NCBI RefSeq assembly: GCF_001282945.1
Contig: NZ_CDMG01000002.1
Span: 457,268 to 521,267 of the forward strand
DNA length: 64,000 bases
Direction of reading: 5' to 3'
From: Helicobacter ailurogastricus
GTDB lineage: Bacteria; Campylobacterota; Campylobacteria; Campylobacterales; Helicobacteraceae
Below, piece by piece: positions 1 through 8,245 of this stretch; position 1 is the stretch's first letter; each line of letters begins with the position of its first letter. The position numbers and the translations under genes were made by a program. The notes below the pieces were generated by a model. The model ran no database searches. It was given only the letters and a program-made list of their open reading frames with translations, and was not told the origin of the DNA.

Positions 1-2
1 CG

Positions 3-170
3 CTTTTTCTCCACCAAAATACACCAATAACAAAGTGGGTGATCAATATTTACAAACAAATGCTAAAGAATGGTGGGCTGGTGGCCCTTGAAATGGTTTT
101 AATGGTCAGTGCTTTAGATTTGAGAAAATTTAAAAAGACCCAAATCTTTTTGATCCTTGGCTCTTTTTAG
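3..170 (+). CDS. 3' end of an unidentified membrane protein (partial)
   Basis: A frame open from the window edge to a TAG at 168-170 gives 55 residues. The tail is basic and hydrophobic (stretch GLVALEMVLMVSAL, then a Lys-rich turn and a hydrophobic end TQIFLILGSF), which looks like the last membrane segment of an integral membrane protein. The start lies outside the window. A shorter open frame ending at 91 overlaps it, so the assignment of the frame is not certain. No family is recognised from the tail alone. Confidence 0.35.
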   Translation, partial: LFLHQNTPITKWVINIYKQMLKNGGLVALEMVLMVSALDLRKFKKTQIFLILGSF

Positions 171-211
171 TCTAAATCTTGCGTGATGCCAAGTGCATTG
201 AAATAACCAGC

Positions 212-240
212 TTGGGCTTTTTAGTGCTTTGACATATGAT
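212..240 (+). promoter_or_regulatory. weak candidate promoter for the alginate-lyase-like gene
   Basis: TTGGGC (212-217), a 17-base spacer and TATGAT (235-240) sit 24 bases before the ATG at 264. A competing pair, TTGACA (229-234) and TATAAC (254-259), has a 19-base spacer. Either could serve; neither is strong. Confidence 0.3.
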
Positions 241-263
241 TTGGATTTTAGGATATAACAAGA

Positions 264-1289
264 ATGAAAAAATGCACACCATTGGGCAGTACGATGAAAG
301 CAACTATACTCTTGGGGCTATGTTTCTTAAACACTCTGCAAGCCACGCAGTATTTTTTTAGAGATTTTTACTCGAGTGATTTGGAGCGCGCTATCCGTTT
401 GCCAAAGAAACTTAAGAAAGAAATCCAAACATGCACACAACTCAACACATTGCCCCATTACACAGAAACAGGCGAAAGAAAAGCCGATCCGTGCAGCGCA
501 GCGTTTAAAAGATCAGCCACTTTAGCCTACGATTTGGCCTTAGGATTCCTCGTAAGTGGCAAAAAAGAATATGCCAAAAGGGCTCAAGAAATTCTAAACA
601 AATGGGCTCAAAGCCTTAAAGTGGTGGGCTCTAAGGAAGCTAAAAATCTCATCAACTTTTACATGCCCTACATGAACATGGCCTATCTCTTCATCCGCTC
701 AAAGTTTCCTAGCCCCCCATTTGAGCGATTTTCGCGCGGCGTGTTGGCGTATGCGCGCTATCATAAAGACAATAATATCGGGGCGTGGAGCGTGCTTTTT
801 GGTGTGAGCGGCGCGCTTGTGATCCACGATCGCGCTTTGTTGCTAGAAATGGCGCGTCTATGGCAAAAATGGATTTTAAACGCCATTGATGAAAATGGTG
901 TGATGCAAAAGGAGATTGTGCGCAGCAACACGGCTAATTACAATGGTGGCCCCACTAAGGGGATTAAAGGGATTGCCTACACGCATTTTGCGCTCACGCC
1001 CATTAGCGTGGCTGGCCAATTGCTTGCTGAAAATGGCTTTGATCTGTGGCACACCAAAGCCGGGCAAAAACTTTTTAAAGCCTACAACAAAACCGCAGAG
1101 TGGGTACTCAACCCCACAACTTTTCCCTACTACCAACCTAACTTAATGGGCATCCACCACAATGCTTATTTTCTGCTATTAAACCAGTACTTTAAGAGCA
1201 CGGCGGGGCAACAAGCGATTGAACAAGACGGCTTTAAAGGCGATCGCTTTAGGCTGCAGTTTAACGATGCACTAAAAGCCATTAAATAG
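264..1289 (+). CDS. secreted alginate-lyase-family protein (PL5-like)
   Basis: The 341-residue product starts with a short basic segment and a hydrophobic signal peptide (about residues 12-27, ending near LQATQ), so it is probably periplasmic or secreted. The rest resembles the alginate lyase (AlgL/PL5) helical barrel: a YMPYMNMAYLF helix, then residues N170-N171 followed by GAW at 173-175, an acidic/basic strip with E217 and R220, and GIAYTHFAL with Y239 and H241. In characterised PL5 lyases the Asn-Asn pair is followed by a catalytic His; here that residue is Ile172. The fold assignment is fairly safe, alginate as substrate is not. I do not recall an H. pylori homolog. It appears to be transcribed alone. 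Confidence 0.7.
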   Translation: MKKCTPLGSTMKATILLGLCFLNTLQATQYFFRDFYSSDLERAIRLPKKLKKEIQTCTQLNTLPHYTETGERKADPCSAAFKRSATLAYDLALGFLVSGKKEYAKRAQEILNKWAQSLKVVGSKEAKNLINFYMPYMNMAYLFIRSKFPSPPFERFSRGVLAYARYHKDNNIGAWSVLFGVSGALVIHDRALLLEMARLWQKWILNAIDENGVMQKEIVRSNTANYNGGPTKGIKGIAYTHFALTPISVAGQLLAENGFDLWHTKAGQKLFKAYNKTAEWVLNPTTFPYYQPNLMGIHHNAYFLLLNQYFKSTAGQQAIEQDGFKGDRFRLQFNDALKAIK

Positions 1290-1361
1290 GCAAGGCCCAC
1301 GCGCTTAAGGCGGCTTTAGCGTGTTTTTATAAAGCCCCCTAAGGGGGTGGCCTTGCTTTTT
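1290..1361. terminator. bidirectional terminator-like hairpin
   Basis: GCAAGGCC (1290-1297) pairs with GGCCTTGC (1349-1356), followed by a run of T. A second hairpin (GCCCCC/GGGGGT) lies inside the loop. It separates two convergent genes. Confidence 0.55.
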
Positions 1362-1872
1362 ACGAACTTTTCATGAGATCTAAAAGCGTGTCTTTGTTGA
1401 AGCTTGGGGTGTTGAGCGTGGGGGGCTTTTTAAAGACTTGTTTTTGGCTCACGCTCTCTTGGATCGCGCTTAAAGCTTGCCTGATTTGTGTTAGGCTCTC
1501 TTGCAACGCATCCTTTAAAACCTCCTGCCCTTGTGCGAGCAGTCTTAAGGGATTGGGGGCGTTTAGCTCAAGGGTGTTTTCGCCTAGATTGATGCTAAGG
1601 GTGCTGTTAAAAAGAGCTTTTCCCATAAATTGCGCCTTTTGCATCACCTCTTGCACGCTCTCACAGCTCAAAGACTCTAACTTTAGGATTTTTTGGCAAG
1701 CGATTTGCAAGGTTTGCAAAGCCCCAATGCCCTCATTAATCCCCTTGATTTCGTGGCTAAATTTCTCAATTTTGTACGCCTTGTGCTGTGTGTCTAGCAT
1801 TTCTAAAGACTGCGTGTCGATCACTCCCAAGTGTTTTTGCAGAGTCTGCAAAATGTCTTGTTTTAACATCAT
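1360..1872 (-). CDS. FliS co-chaperone-like protein (HP1076 homolog)
   Basis: The product has 170 residues, nearly all predicted helix, with no signal peptide or Cys-rich site. In H. pylori the gene next to csd4 (HP1075) is HP1076, a helical protein of about 170 residues reported to bind the flagellin chaperone FliS and act as its co-chaperone. Size, character and position beside csd4 all match. The start is taken at the ATG at 1870-1872, which follows an AAAGGA ribosome binding site; an upstream in-frame ATG at 1902 has no such site. The inferred role is cytoplasmic, in flagellin handling before export. Confidence 0.65.
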   Translation of the reverse strand: MMLKQDILQTLQKHLGVIDTQSLEMLDTQHKAYKIEKFSHEIKGINEGIGALQTLQIACQKILKLESLSCESVQEVMQKAQFMGKALFNSTLSINLGENTLELNAPNPLRLLAQGQEVLKDALQESLTQIRQALSAIQESVSQKQVFKKPPTLNTPSFNKDTLLDLMKSS

Positions 1873-1940
1873 CCATCCTTTGTAGCAAGATACAGCGCAC
1901 AAGCATTTTTTATTCCTTAAAACTTAGGGGGTTTTTTGGG

Positions 1941-1946
1941 TATAAT
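1941..1946 (+). promoter_or_regulatory. -10 element of the csd4 promoter
   Basis: TATAAT preceded by TGGG lies 24 bases before the csd4 ATG. Helicobacter sigma-70 promoters commonly have a clear -10 and a poor -35, as here. Confidence 0.6.
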
Positions 1947-1969
1947 GGCGGATTTTAACAGGATCGTCG

Positions 1970-3259
1970 ATGAAGTCTATTTTATTGTTATTCTTGTGTG
2001 TGTCCTTAAACGCCGTCTCGTTGCAGCTTGTGAAAAAAGAAGGCTCCAGTACTGCCCCCACCTTGCTCTTGATGGGGGGGATTCAAGGCGATGAGCCGGG
2101 GGGGTTTAACACCACAGATATTTTTTTAATGCACTATAAAATCTTATCAGGGAGCGTGTGGGTTGTGCCCGTTTTAAACCGCTATTCCATGCTGCGCAAC
2201 CATAGGGGGGTGTATGGGGATTTAAACCGCAAATTCGCCTATTTAAGCCCCAAAGACCCTGAATACCCCCTCATCCAATCGATTAAAAAAATCATCACCG
2301 CCCCGCAAGTGAGCGTTGTTTTGCACCTGCACGATGGGAGTGGCTTCTACCGCCCGCGCTATGAAAGCCCCCTACTAAACCCTAGGCGTTGGGGCAACTC
2401 GTCCATCATCGATCAAAACGAATTGCCCGCCGTGCCTTTTGGGCATCTAAGACAAGTGTCAGAGGGAATCATTGCCAATGTCAATAAATCCCTCTTAAAG
2501 CCCATCCACCGCTACCATATCCGCAACACCCACACAGCCAAGGGTAATATAGAAATGGAGAAAGCTTTAACTTACTTCGCTATTAAGCACAAAAAACCCG
2601 CCTTTGCTAACGAAGCGAGTAAGGAATTGCCCCTGCCCACAAGGGTGTATTACCACCTATTAGCCCTTGAGGGGCTCTTAAAAGAGTTGGGCATCCAATA
2701 CAGCAAGGATTTTACCCTAAGCCCTGAAAACCTCTATAAACTCATCAACGACCCGAGTTTAAGCGTGGTGTTGAACGACAACACTCTCTTACCCATTTAT
2801 GGCTTGCGTAAAACCCTAAACTTTTTCCCCCTGCCCAAAAACACCCCCCTAGATAAAATCCCCTTGGTTTCTAAAAGCTACATTTTAGGCTTGCTCCCCC
2901 GCCAAAAACAGGTGTGGCTCAAATACGGCAATAAATTAATGACCCGCCTACGCCCCCTTTACTTGCCTTTTGATCACAGCCTTAAGAATGTCAAACTCGA
3001 AATTGATGGCAAACAAGAGGAAACCACCCCCGCGCGTGTGGTGGAAGTGCATCAATCCTTTAAGGTCTTGGCGCAAAAGGGCTATCGGGTCAATGTCATC
3101 GGCTACACGCACAAGGGCGCGAGCGATGAGGCGGGTTTTGAGATCACCTATAAGGACCTAGACAAACGCTTTTCTATTGATACAGAGGGGCGGATTTACC
3201 GCATCGAGTTTTATAAAAACCAAGCGTTTAGTGGCATGGTGTTGGCGCGCTTTCTGTGA
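1970..3259 (+). CDS. csd4: peptidoglycan D,L-carboxypeptidase Csd4, helical cell shape
   Basis: The 429-residue protein has a signal peptide (residues 1-16). It belongs to the M14-type carboxypeptidases that trim the peptidoglycan tripeptide to a dipeptide, which H. pylori needs for helical shape. The unusual zinc ligands of H. pylori Csd4 (Gln46, Glu49, His128) have exact counterparts with the same spacing: Q39 and E42 in IQGDEPG and H121 in HLHDG. A glutamate in FANEASKEL (E214) is the likely catalytic residue. The C-terminal half corresponds to the two small beta domains of Csd4. It heads a run with magIII (GTGA overlap) and hemE. Two G7 runs lie early in the gene (2074-2080 and about 2098-2104). 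Confidence 0.9.
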   Translation: MKSILLLFLCVSLNAVSLQLVKKEGSSTAPTLLLMGGIQGDEPGGFNTTDIFLMHYKILSGSVWVVPVLNRYSMLRNHRGVYGDLNRKFAYLSPKDPEYPLIQSIKKIITAPQVSVVLHLHDGSGFYRPRYESPLLNPRRWGNSSIIDQNELPAVPFGHLRQVSEGIIANVNKSLLKPIHRYHIRNTHTAKGNIEMEKALTYFAIKHKKPAFANEASKELPLPTRVYYHLLALEGLLKELGIQYSKDFTLSPENLYKLINDPSLSVVLNDNTLLPIYGLRKTLNFFPLPKNTPLDKIPLVSKSYILGLLPRQKQVWLKYGNKLMTRLRPLYLPFDHSLKNVKLEIDGKQEETTPARVVEVHQSFKVLAQKGYRVNVIGYTHKGASDEAGFEITYKDLDKRFSIDTEGRIYRIEFYKNQAFSGMVLARFL

Positions 3260-3939
3260 GTCTCGCTTTTTGTATCCTAAAAGCCTTAAAATCGTTAAAT
3301 TTGCTAGACAACGCTCCGCCCTTGTGGTGGCCAAATGCCGGAAGCGTTGAGGTCGTGCTGGGGGCGATTTTAACCCAGCGCACCAAATTTAGCAAAGCAC
3401 AAGAGAGCCTAGAGCGGCTTAAAAACGCTGGTATTTTAGAGCAAGACCCTAATAAGAGCCTACACAATCTAGCCCACACCCTCCCTGCCACGCTCGCACA
3501 ACTCATTAGCCCCAGCGGGTTTTATAACCAAAAGGCGCGTTCTCTCATTGCCTTGAGCCAAAATCTCTTAAAGGACTTTGACAACTTTGAGAGCTTTAAA
3601 AAGGGGGTTAGCCGTGCGTGGCTTTTAGCGCAAAAGGGCGTGGGCTTTGAGAGCGCGGATAGCATTTTAAATTACGCCTGCTTGCGCCCCGTGTTTGTCG
3701 TGGATGCCTACACCTACAAACTCCTAGCCACTTTGGGACTAGAGATGGAGGACTACCATGCCCTGCAAGAGTTTTTCACAAAGGGGCTAGAGCAAGATCT
3801 GCCCCAAACCTTAGAGCTTTATGCTAACCAGCTGGACCTAGCCGGCATTTATGCGCGTCTGCATGGCAAGATTGTGGCTTGCATGCAAGCTAAAATCGCG
3901 CTTAAACCCCATTTAAAGGATTGCAATGATCTTTATTGA
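3256..3939 (+). CDS. magIII: 3-methyladenine DNA glycosylase MagIII
   Basis: The protein has 227 residues and the helix-hairpin-helix glycosylase fold of the endonuclease III superfamily. It excises 3-methyladenine and related alkylated bases. The active-site features described for H. pylori MagIII are at the same positions: W24-W25-P26 in PLWWPN and catalytic Asp150 in VFVVDAYT. There is no C-terminal four-cysteine iron-sulfur loop, as expected for MagIII rather than Nth. Translation starts at a GTG inside the csd4 stop (GTGA), which implies coupling. The end overlaps hemE by 14 bases. Confidence 0.9.
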   Translation: MSLAFCILKALKSLNLLDNAPPLWWPNAGSVEVVLGAILTQRTKFSKAQESLERLKNAGILEQDPNKSLHNLAHTLPATLAQLISPSGFYNQKARSLIALSQNLLKDFDNFESFKKGVSRAWLLAQKGVGFESADSILNYACLRPVFVVDAYTYKLLATLGLEMEDYHALQEFFTKGLEQDLPQTLELYANQLDLAGIYARLHGKIVACMQAKIALKPHLKDCNDLY

Positions 3940-4948
3940 CGCATGCTTTAGACAAGAAACCCCCTATACCCCCATTTGGCTCATGCGCCAAGCGGGGAGG
4001 TATTTGAGCGAATACCAAGAGGTGCGCAAACAAGCCAAGAGTTTTTTAGACCTGTGCGCCGATGTTAAACGCGCCACTGAAGTGACCTTACAGCCCATTG
4101 AAATTTTAGATGTGGATGCGGCGATACTCTTTAGCGATATTTTGCTCTTGCCCCACGCGATGGGTTTGCCCTTAGAATTTATCCCCGGTTTTGGGCCAAA
4201 ATTCACGCAAACCATTACAAGTCTAGAAGACATTAGAGCCCTGAAAAGAGGTGCCTATAAAGATTTGGGTTTTGTCTATGAGATCGTATCTAGCGTGCGC
4301 TCTGCATTAGGCAAGTCTAAGGCGTTGATCGGCTTTAGTGGCGCGCCTTGGACTTTGGCGACTTATATGCTAGAGGGGCAAGGGAGCAAGACTTACAGCC
4401 AGTCTAAAAAAATCCTTTATAGCCAGCCTGAAGCGGCGCACGCCTTGCTAGAGGCACTGAGCCAAGAAATCATCCACTATTTAGATGCACAGGCACAAGC
4501 GGGGGCTAATGCGCTCATGCTCTTTGACTCGTGGGCGGGGGCGTTGGAGTTGGAGGCGTATTTAGACTTTGGTTGGGGTTATGTCCAAAAAATCACCAAA
4601 ACCCTTAAAGCAAAGCACCCCAAAACCCCTCTGATTGTTTTTCCTAAAGGTGTGGGGGCGTACTTGGGGCATTTAAAGGGGGATTTTGAGGTCTTTGGGT
4701 GTGATTGGGGTGTACCTTTGAAATTAGCTAAAGAAATGTTAGGGGATTGCTATGTCTTGCAAGGGAATTTGGAGCCCGCAAGGCTTTATAGTCAAGAAGC
4801 GATGCTTGAGGGCGTGAAGCGCATTTTTGAGGTGATGGGTAAAAAAGCGGGTTTTATTTTTAACTTGGGGCATGGGATGTTGCCCGACTTGCCCCGTGCT
4901 CACGCCACCCAGCTTGTGCGCTTGGTGCGCGAGATCAGCCAGCGTTAG
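3926..4948 (+). CDS. hemE: uroporphyrinogen decarboxylase HemE
   Basis: The 340-residue protein matches the usual UroD length. It decarboxylates the four acetate side chains of uroporphyrinogen III to give coproporphyrinogen III in haem synthesis. The family signature near the N terminus (WLMRQAGRY, about residues 13-21) carries the substrate-binding Arg; GFSGAPWTLATYMLEGQGS and FNLGHGMLPD are further conserved segments. It is the third gene of the csd4-magIII-hemE run and stops 10 bases from a convergent outer membrane protein gene. Confidence 0.95.
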   Translation: MIFIDACFRQETPYTPIWLMRQAGRYLSEYQEVRKQAKSFLDLCADVKRATEVTLQPIEILDVDAAILFSDILLLPHAMGLPLEFIPGFGPKFTQTITSLEDIRALKRGAYKDLGFVYEIVSSVRSALGKSKALIGFSGAPWTLATYMLEGQGSKTYSQSKKILYSQPEAAHALLEALSQEIIHYLDAQAQAGANALMLFDSWAGALELEAYLDFGWGYVQKITKTLKAKHPKTPLIVFPKGVGAYLGHLKGDFEVFGCDWGVPLKLAKEMLGDCYVLQGNLEPARLYSQEAMLEGVKRIFEVMGKKAGFIFNLGHGMLPDLPRAHATQLVRLVREISQR

Positions 4949-4958
4949 GCAAGCCTAG

Positions 4959-5558
4959 CTAGAAAGTGAAGACATAGTTGATGTACCAAGAGTAGTGGCG
5001 GATGATCGAGAGATTGGGGCCGAGTTTTTGGGGGATCATGGGGAATTTGATGCCCGCTTGTACCGCCGAGTGCGTGCCTAGTCTAATGCGTCCGCCCACA
5101 TTAAAGAGGAACTGAAAGGCGGTGTGTGAAGCCATGTTGCCAAATTGCCATGTGTTACCGGCAAGTTGGATACCGCCCACTACCCCCATAGAAAAGGGGC
5201 TTGTAGCGATGAAATTAACGATCATATCCGCCGCCCCACCATAGGTGTAGAGGTTGTCTTTATCCCTGTTGCTAGATCCCCATTGGGTGCTGTTGTTCCA
5301 ATCAAAGAAACCATACACCTGACCGCCAAACCATTTATTAGCAAAGCCCACACCCCCGATTTGTGCGCCCAAACCATAAAGAGGGGAGCCGGTGGTCAAG
5401 CCCTCACTATAACCCTTGTAGCCATACTTACCCTGTTGGTAGCCAAGACCTACAAAAAAGCCATTCTTTTCATCCGCTTGGGCTACAGACATAGCACCAC
5501 AAGCCATCAAGCTAGAGAGAGCCAAGCCTTTCAATGTGCGTTTGAAACCAAGAACCAT
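4959..5558 (-). CDS. Helicobacter outer membrane protein (Hop/Hor-type, small)
   Basis: The product has 199 residues with a signal peptide ending AQA at about residue 28. The mature protein starts in the family manner (DEKNGFFVGLGYQQG), and the C terminus ends SWYINYVFTF with a terminal Phe, the usual beta-barrel insertion signal. Gly/aromatic alternation between them fits an eight-stranded barrel. It is much shorter than the large Hop porins, so it resembles the small Hor/Hof members. It occupies the side of hemE where H. pylori has the hefABC pump. A T8 run lies about 100 bases upstream of the start, a type of site that can tune OMP expression in this genus. Confidence 0.8.
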   Translation of the reverse strand: MVLGFKRTLKGLALSSLMACGAMSVAQADEKNGFFVGLGYQQGKYGYKGYSEGLTTGSPLYGLGAQIGGVGFANKWFGGQVYGFFDWNNSTQWGSSNRDKDNLYTYGGAADMIVNFIATSPFSMGVVGGIQLAGNTWQFGNMASHTAFQFLFNVGGRIRLGTHSAVQAGIKFPMIPQKLGPNLSIIRHYSWYINYVFTF

Positions 5559-5723
5559 AAAAAACTCCTCATCAGATTTAGATTATGGACACACAAGCCA
5601 AGAGTGTTCCACCTGCTTAAAAACAAGCGCATGCAAGATCGGCCAAAGTGGTAAATATTGAATAAAAAAAAGAGAAAACTAAAAAAGCCTTTAATAAGAT
5701 TTGAAAAAACTTAAAACGGAGAG

Positions 5724-5798
5724 TGGCTCCAGATGTAGGATTCGAACCTACGACCAAGCGGTTAACAGCCGCCTACTCTACCGCTGAGCTAATCTGGA
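5724..5798 (-). tRNA. tRNA-Asn (anticodon GUU)
   Basis: On the minus strand a 7-bp acceptor stem (TCCAGAT, 5792-5798, with 5728-5734), a D arm (AGCTCAGCGG), an anticodon arm with GTT, and a T arm with GGTTCGAATCC are all present. The CCA end is encoded (5724-5726). It stands alone between the small OMP gene and the NDH-2 gene. Confidence 0.95.
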
Positions 5799-5862
5799 AC
5801 AAAAACGCCATTTTAGCATTTTTATATAGGGCTTGTCAAGAAGCACAGCCCTAAAAATTTAA

Positions 5863-6969
5863 TTAAAGTTTTAAAACCCGCCTGTGCCACCACTCAATGG
5901 CATTTTTAAGCCAAAGTGCAGGCAACCCCACCACGCGCAAAGCCCCGATTTGGCCGACGGCATAGCGTACTCCTAGCGAGCAAACCACGCCTTTTGGCTT
6001 AAAGGTGAAAGGGGTTTGGGCGGGCTTGTTTTTGAGAACATGCTGAAACTGAGCCCCCAAATATGCCCCCATTTGATCTGCTAGCTGCGCTGTGGGCGGG
6101 TAGGGGCGGTTTTGCGCGTCCTTAAAAAGCGCGCAATCGCCCAACACAAACACCCCTCGCTCTTCCAAGCCCACAGGCTCTAAAAAGCTATTGACCTCCA
6201 CACGGCTGCGCACGCTCTTAAAAAAAGGGGAGTTTTCAATGACAGGACTGCCCCGCACCCCGCAAGTCCAAAAGATAAAATCTGCTGGGATTTGCTCTTG
6301 TTGCCCTCCTATTTCCACCACAACCCCCTCTTTTAAACACTCTAGGATTTTTGCCCCAACTTGCAAGCGCACCCCTAGTTTTTGCAAATACTCCTGCGCC
6401 TTTTGGGCCAACTTAGGAGAAAACATGGGTAAAATTTTAGGCATGGCTTCTACACAGATGATGTTGATTTTGCCTTTAAAAGCATCCGCCAAAGCCCCCA
6501 CGAGCTCAATCCCGCTAAAGCCAGCCCCACACACTACAAGGTTTAAGGGTTTTTTGCTCTCTTGCACGGCATTTTGTAATTTCTGGTGTAAAGCTTGGCA
6601 TTGCTTGTAATCAACTAGGGGGTGGGCGTGTTGTGCTACCCCAGCCACCCCAAAGCTCTCGCTAGCAAAGCCCAGCCCCACGATTAACTTTGTGTAGGTG
6701 TACTCTTGTTTTTTCCCCACCACAACCCCCTCTTTAATCTCCAAAACCTCATCTTGGATGAAGCGCACTTGTGGAGGTAAAATTTCTGTTAGGCTGATGG
6801 CGTGGCATCCGGGCAAGCCGGCCACAACATCATGCAACAAGATCTGCACGCCGTGTTGGTAGCTTTGCGACACGAGAGTAAAAGAATAGGCCTGCAACAC
6901 TTCTTTGCTTAAGGACTTGACAAACGCGAGACTCGCATACCCTGCCCCTAAAATCAAGACTTCTTGCAC
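5863..6969 (-). CDS. type II NADH:quinone oxidoreductase (NDH-2-like)
   Basis: The 368-residue flavoprotein has two Rossmann dinucleotide sites. An N-terminal GAGYAS binds FAD, and GAGFSGIELVG near residue 150 binds NADH. The GDCALF segment at about residues 277-282 completes the FAD site, followed by PPTAQLADQMG as in NDH-2. The C terminus is amphipathic and Trp-rich (LPALWLKNAIEWWHRR), suited to membrane attachment. NDH-2 passes electrons from NADH to quinone without pumping protons. The gene starts at GTG nine bases after the alcohol dehydrogenase stop, so the two are almost surely co-transcribed. A related sulfide:quinone reductase is possible but less likely. Confidence 0.75.
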   Translation of the reverse strand: MQEVLILGAGYASLAFVKSLSKEVLQAYSFTLVSQSYQHGVQILLHDVVAGLPGCHAISLTEILPPQVRFIQDEVLEIKEGVVVGKKQEYTYTKLIVGLGFASESFGVAGVAQHAHPLVDYKQCQALHQKLQNAVQESKKPLNLVVCGAGFSGIELVGALADAFKGKINIICVEAMPKILPMFSPKLAQKAQEYLQKLGVRLQVGAKILECLKEGVVVEIGGQQEQIPADFIFWTCGVRGSPVIENSPFFKSVRSRVEVNSFLEPVGLEERGVFVLGDCALFKDAQNRPYPPTAQLADQMGAYLGAQFQHVLKNKPAQTPFTFKPKGVVCSLGVRYAVGQIGALRVVGLPALWLKNAIEWWHRRVLKL

Positions 6970-6978
6970 GCTTAGAGC

Positions 6979-8079
6979 CTACCACTTGATCTTAACAACG
7001 GGCTTGATGAAATTAGCCGGTTTGTCTTTCATCCACGCTAGAGCCTGTGCAATCTCTTCAAATTTGCCCTCTAAATGGTGCGTGATGATGGGCTTGACAT
7101 CGAGCTTTTTAATTTGCAACAAGCGGGCAAGTTTTTCCATACGCCCTCTGCCCCCCGGGGTGAGCCCTCCCTTAATCGTTTTATGCCCCATCCCCACATC
7201 CCACGCCACGCGTGAAATGGGCAAATTCTCTCCACTGCCAAAGTAATTGACATTAGACACCACCCCGCCATTGATGAGGCAAGAGCAAGCCGCGCTTAAA
7301 ATGTCCGTGCCCCCACCGGCAATGAGGATTTTATCCGCCCCCACGCCCTTTGTGATCTCTAGGATTTGTTGGGCCATAGGGGCTTTGCTAAAGTCGATGA
7401 AGTGTGTGGCCCCGTAGTGTTTGTGTGCCACTTCGTATCTAAAAGGCACGCAATCCACGGCGTAAATCTCACTCGCGCCCATCAGATTTGCCCCCGCTAG
7501 AGCCATCAGCCCCACAGGGCCTAGCCCCACCACAGCCACCCGATCGCCGGGTTTAATGTCTGCCTGCTCGGCGCAATGAAAGCCCGTTGTTACCATGTCG
7601 CTAAGCATCACGGCATCGGTCAAATCCACCCCTTCGGGCAAATGCCCCAAATTGCCGTCTGCATCGTTGATGTGGATTTTCTCGGCAAAGACCCCATCTT
7701 TAAAATTAGAGAACTTCCACCCCGCAAGGGCGGCGTGGTCGTGCTGTGGATAACCCCTTTGCGCCCCTAAAGAACTCCAATCAGGCGTGATTGCCGGGAT
7801 AATGACCTTGTCCCCCTCTTTAAAATCCTGAACCAGCGCCCCCACTTGCAAGACCTCTCCCACTCCCTCATGCCCTAAAAACATATCAGCACGCTCGCCA
7901 ATCCCGCCCTCATAGCAAGTGTGTAAATCCGAAGTGCAGGGCGCAACCGCCAGCGGACGCACAAAGGCATCGCGTGGCCCTAAATCTAGTTTCTTACGCA
8001 CGGGTACCACACACTCTAACGACTCTTTTTCAATGATCCCCACGCGCCCAATGCCTAACATCGCAAAACCTTTTACCAT
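6979..8079 (-). CDS. zinc-dependent secondary alcohol dehydrogenase
   Basis: The 366-residue protein is a close relative of the tetrameric secondary alcohol dehydrogenases of Thermoanaerobacter and Clostridium. It shares RPLAVAPCTSD, PAITPDW, LAGWKFSN, DGVF and KTIKGGL. Catalytic zinc ligands correspond to C48, H70 with E71, and D161. GLGPVG (185-190) is the nucleotide loop. The four residues that bind the NADP 2'-phosphate in the thermophile enzyme (Gly198, Ser199, Arg200, Tyr218) are Asp209, Cys210, Val211 and a Phe here, which predicts NAD rather than NADP. The start is the ATG at 8077-8079, five bases after a GGAGG site; the reading frame reaches back to 8091 without such a site. First gene of an operon with NDH-2. 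Confidence 0.85.
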   Translation of the reverse strand: MVKGFAMLGIGRVGIIEKESLECVVPVRKKLDLGPRDAFVRPLAVAPCTSDLHTCYEGGIGERADMFLGHEGVGEVLQVGALVQDFKEGDKVIIPAITPDWSSLGAQRGYPQHDHAALAGWKFSNFKDGVFAEKIHINDADGNLGHLPEGVDLTDAVMLSDMVTTGFHCAEQADIKPGDRVAVVGLGPVGLMALAGANLMGASEIYAVDCVPFRYEVAHKHYGATHFIDFSKAPMAQQILEITKGVGADKILIAGGGTDILSAACSCLINGGVVSNVNYFGSGENLPISRVAWDVGMGHKTIKGGLTPGGRGRMEKLARLLQIKKLDVKPIITHHLEGKFEEIAQALAWMKDKPANFIKPVVKIKW

Positions 8080-8088
8080 GAAAACCTC

Positions 8089-8140
8089 CATTGTTAATTT
8101 TAAACAATGAGATTATAACGATTTAAGGTAACCTTTAAGA
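8089..8140 (-). promoter_or_regulatory. promoter and two dyad elements before the alcohol dehydrogenase gene
   Basis: On the minus strand a TATAAT (8112-8117) is flanked by two inverted repeats. AAGGT-A-ACCTT (8125-8135) lies in the -10/-35 spacer. CATTGTT-N7-AACAATG (8089-8109) covers the predicted start of the transcript and abuts the GGAGG ribosome site. Their placement suits repressor binding or a 5' hairpin; no known regulator is recognised. Confidence 0.45.
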
Positions 8141-8245
8141 CCCTATGGGCTTTTTAACCCCCAATAGTTAAGGCCCATGCTACTAATCTTAACTTCTTAG
8201 CTAAACCACCCCCGCTTTTGCCCGTACAACTTTTGCGCTGGGATT

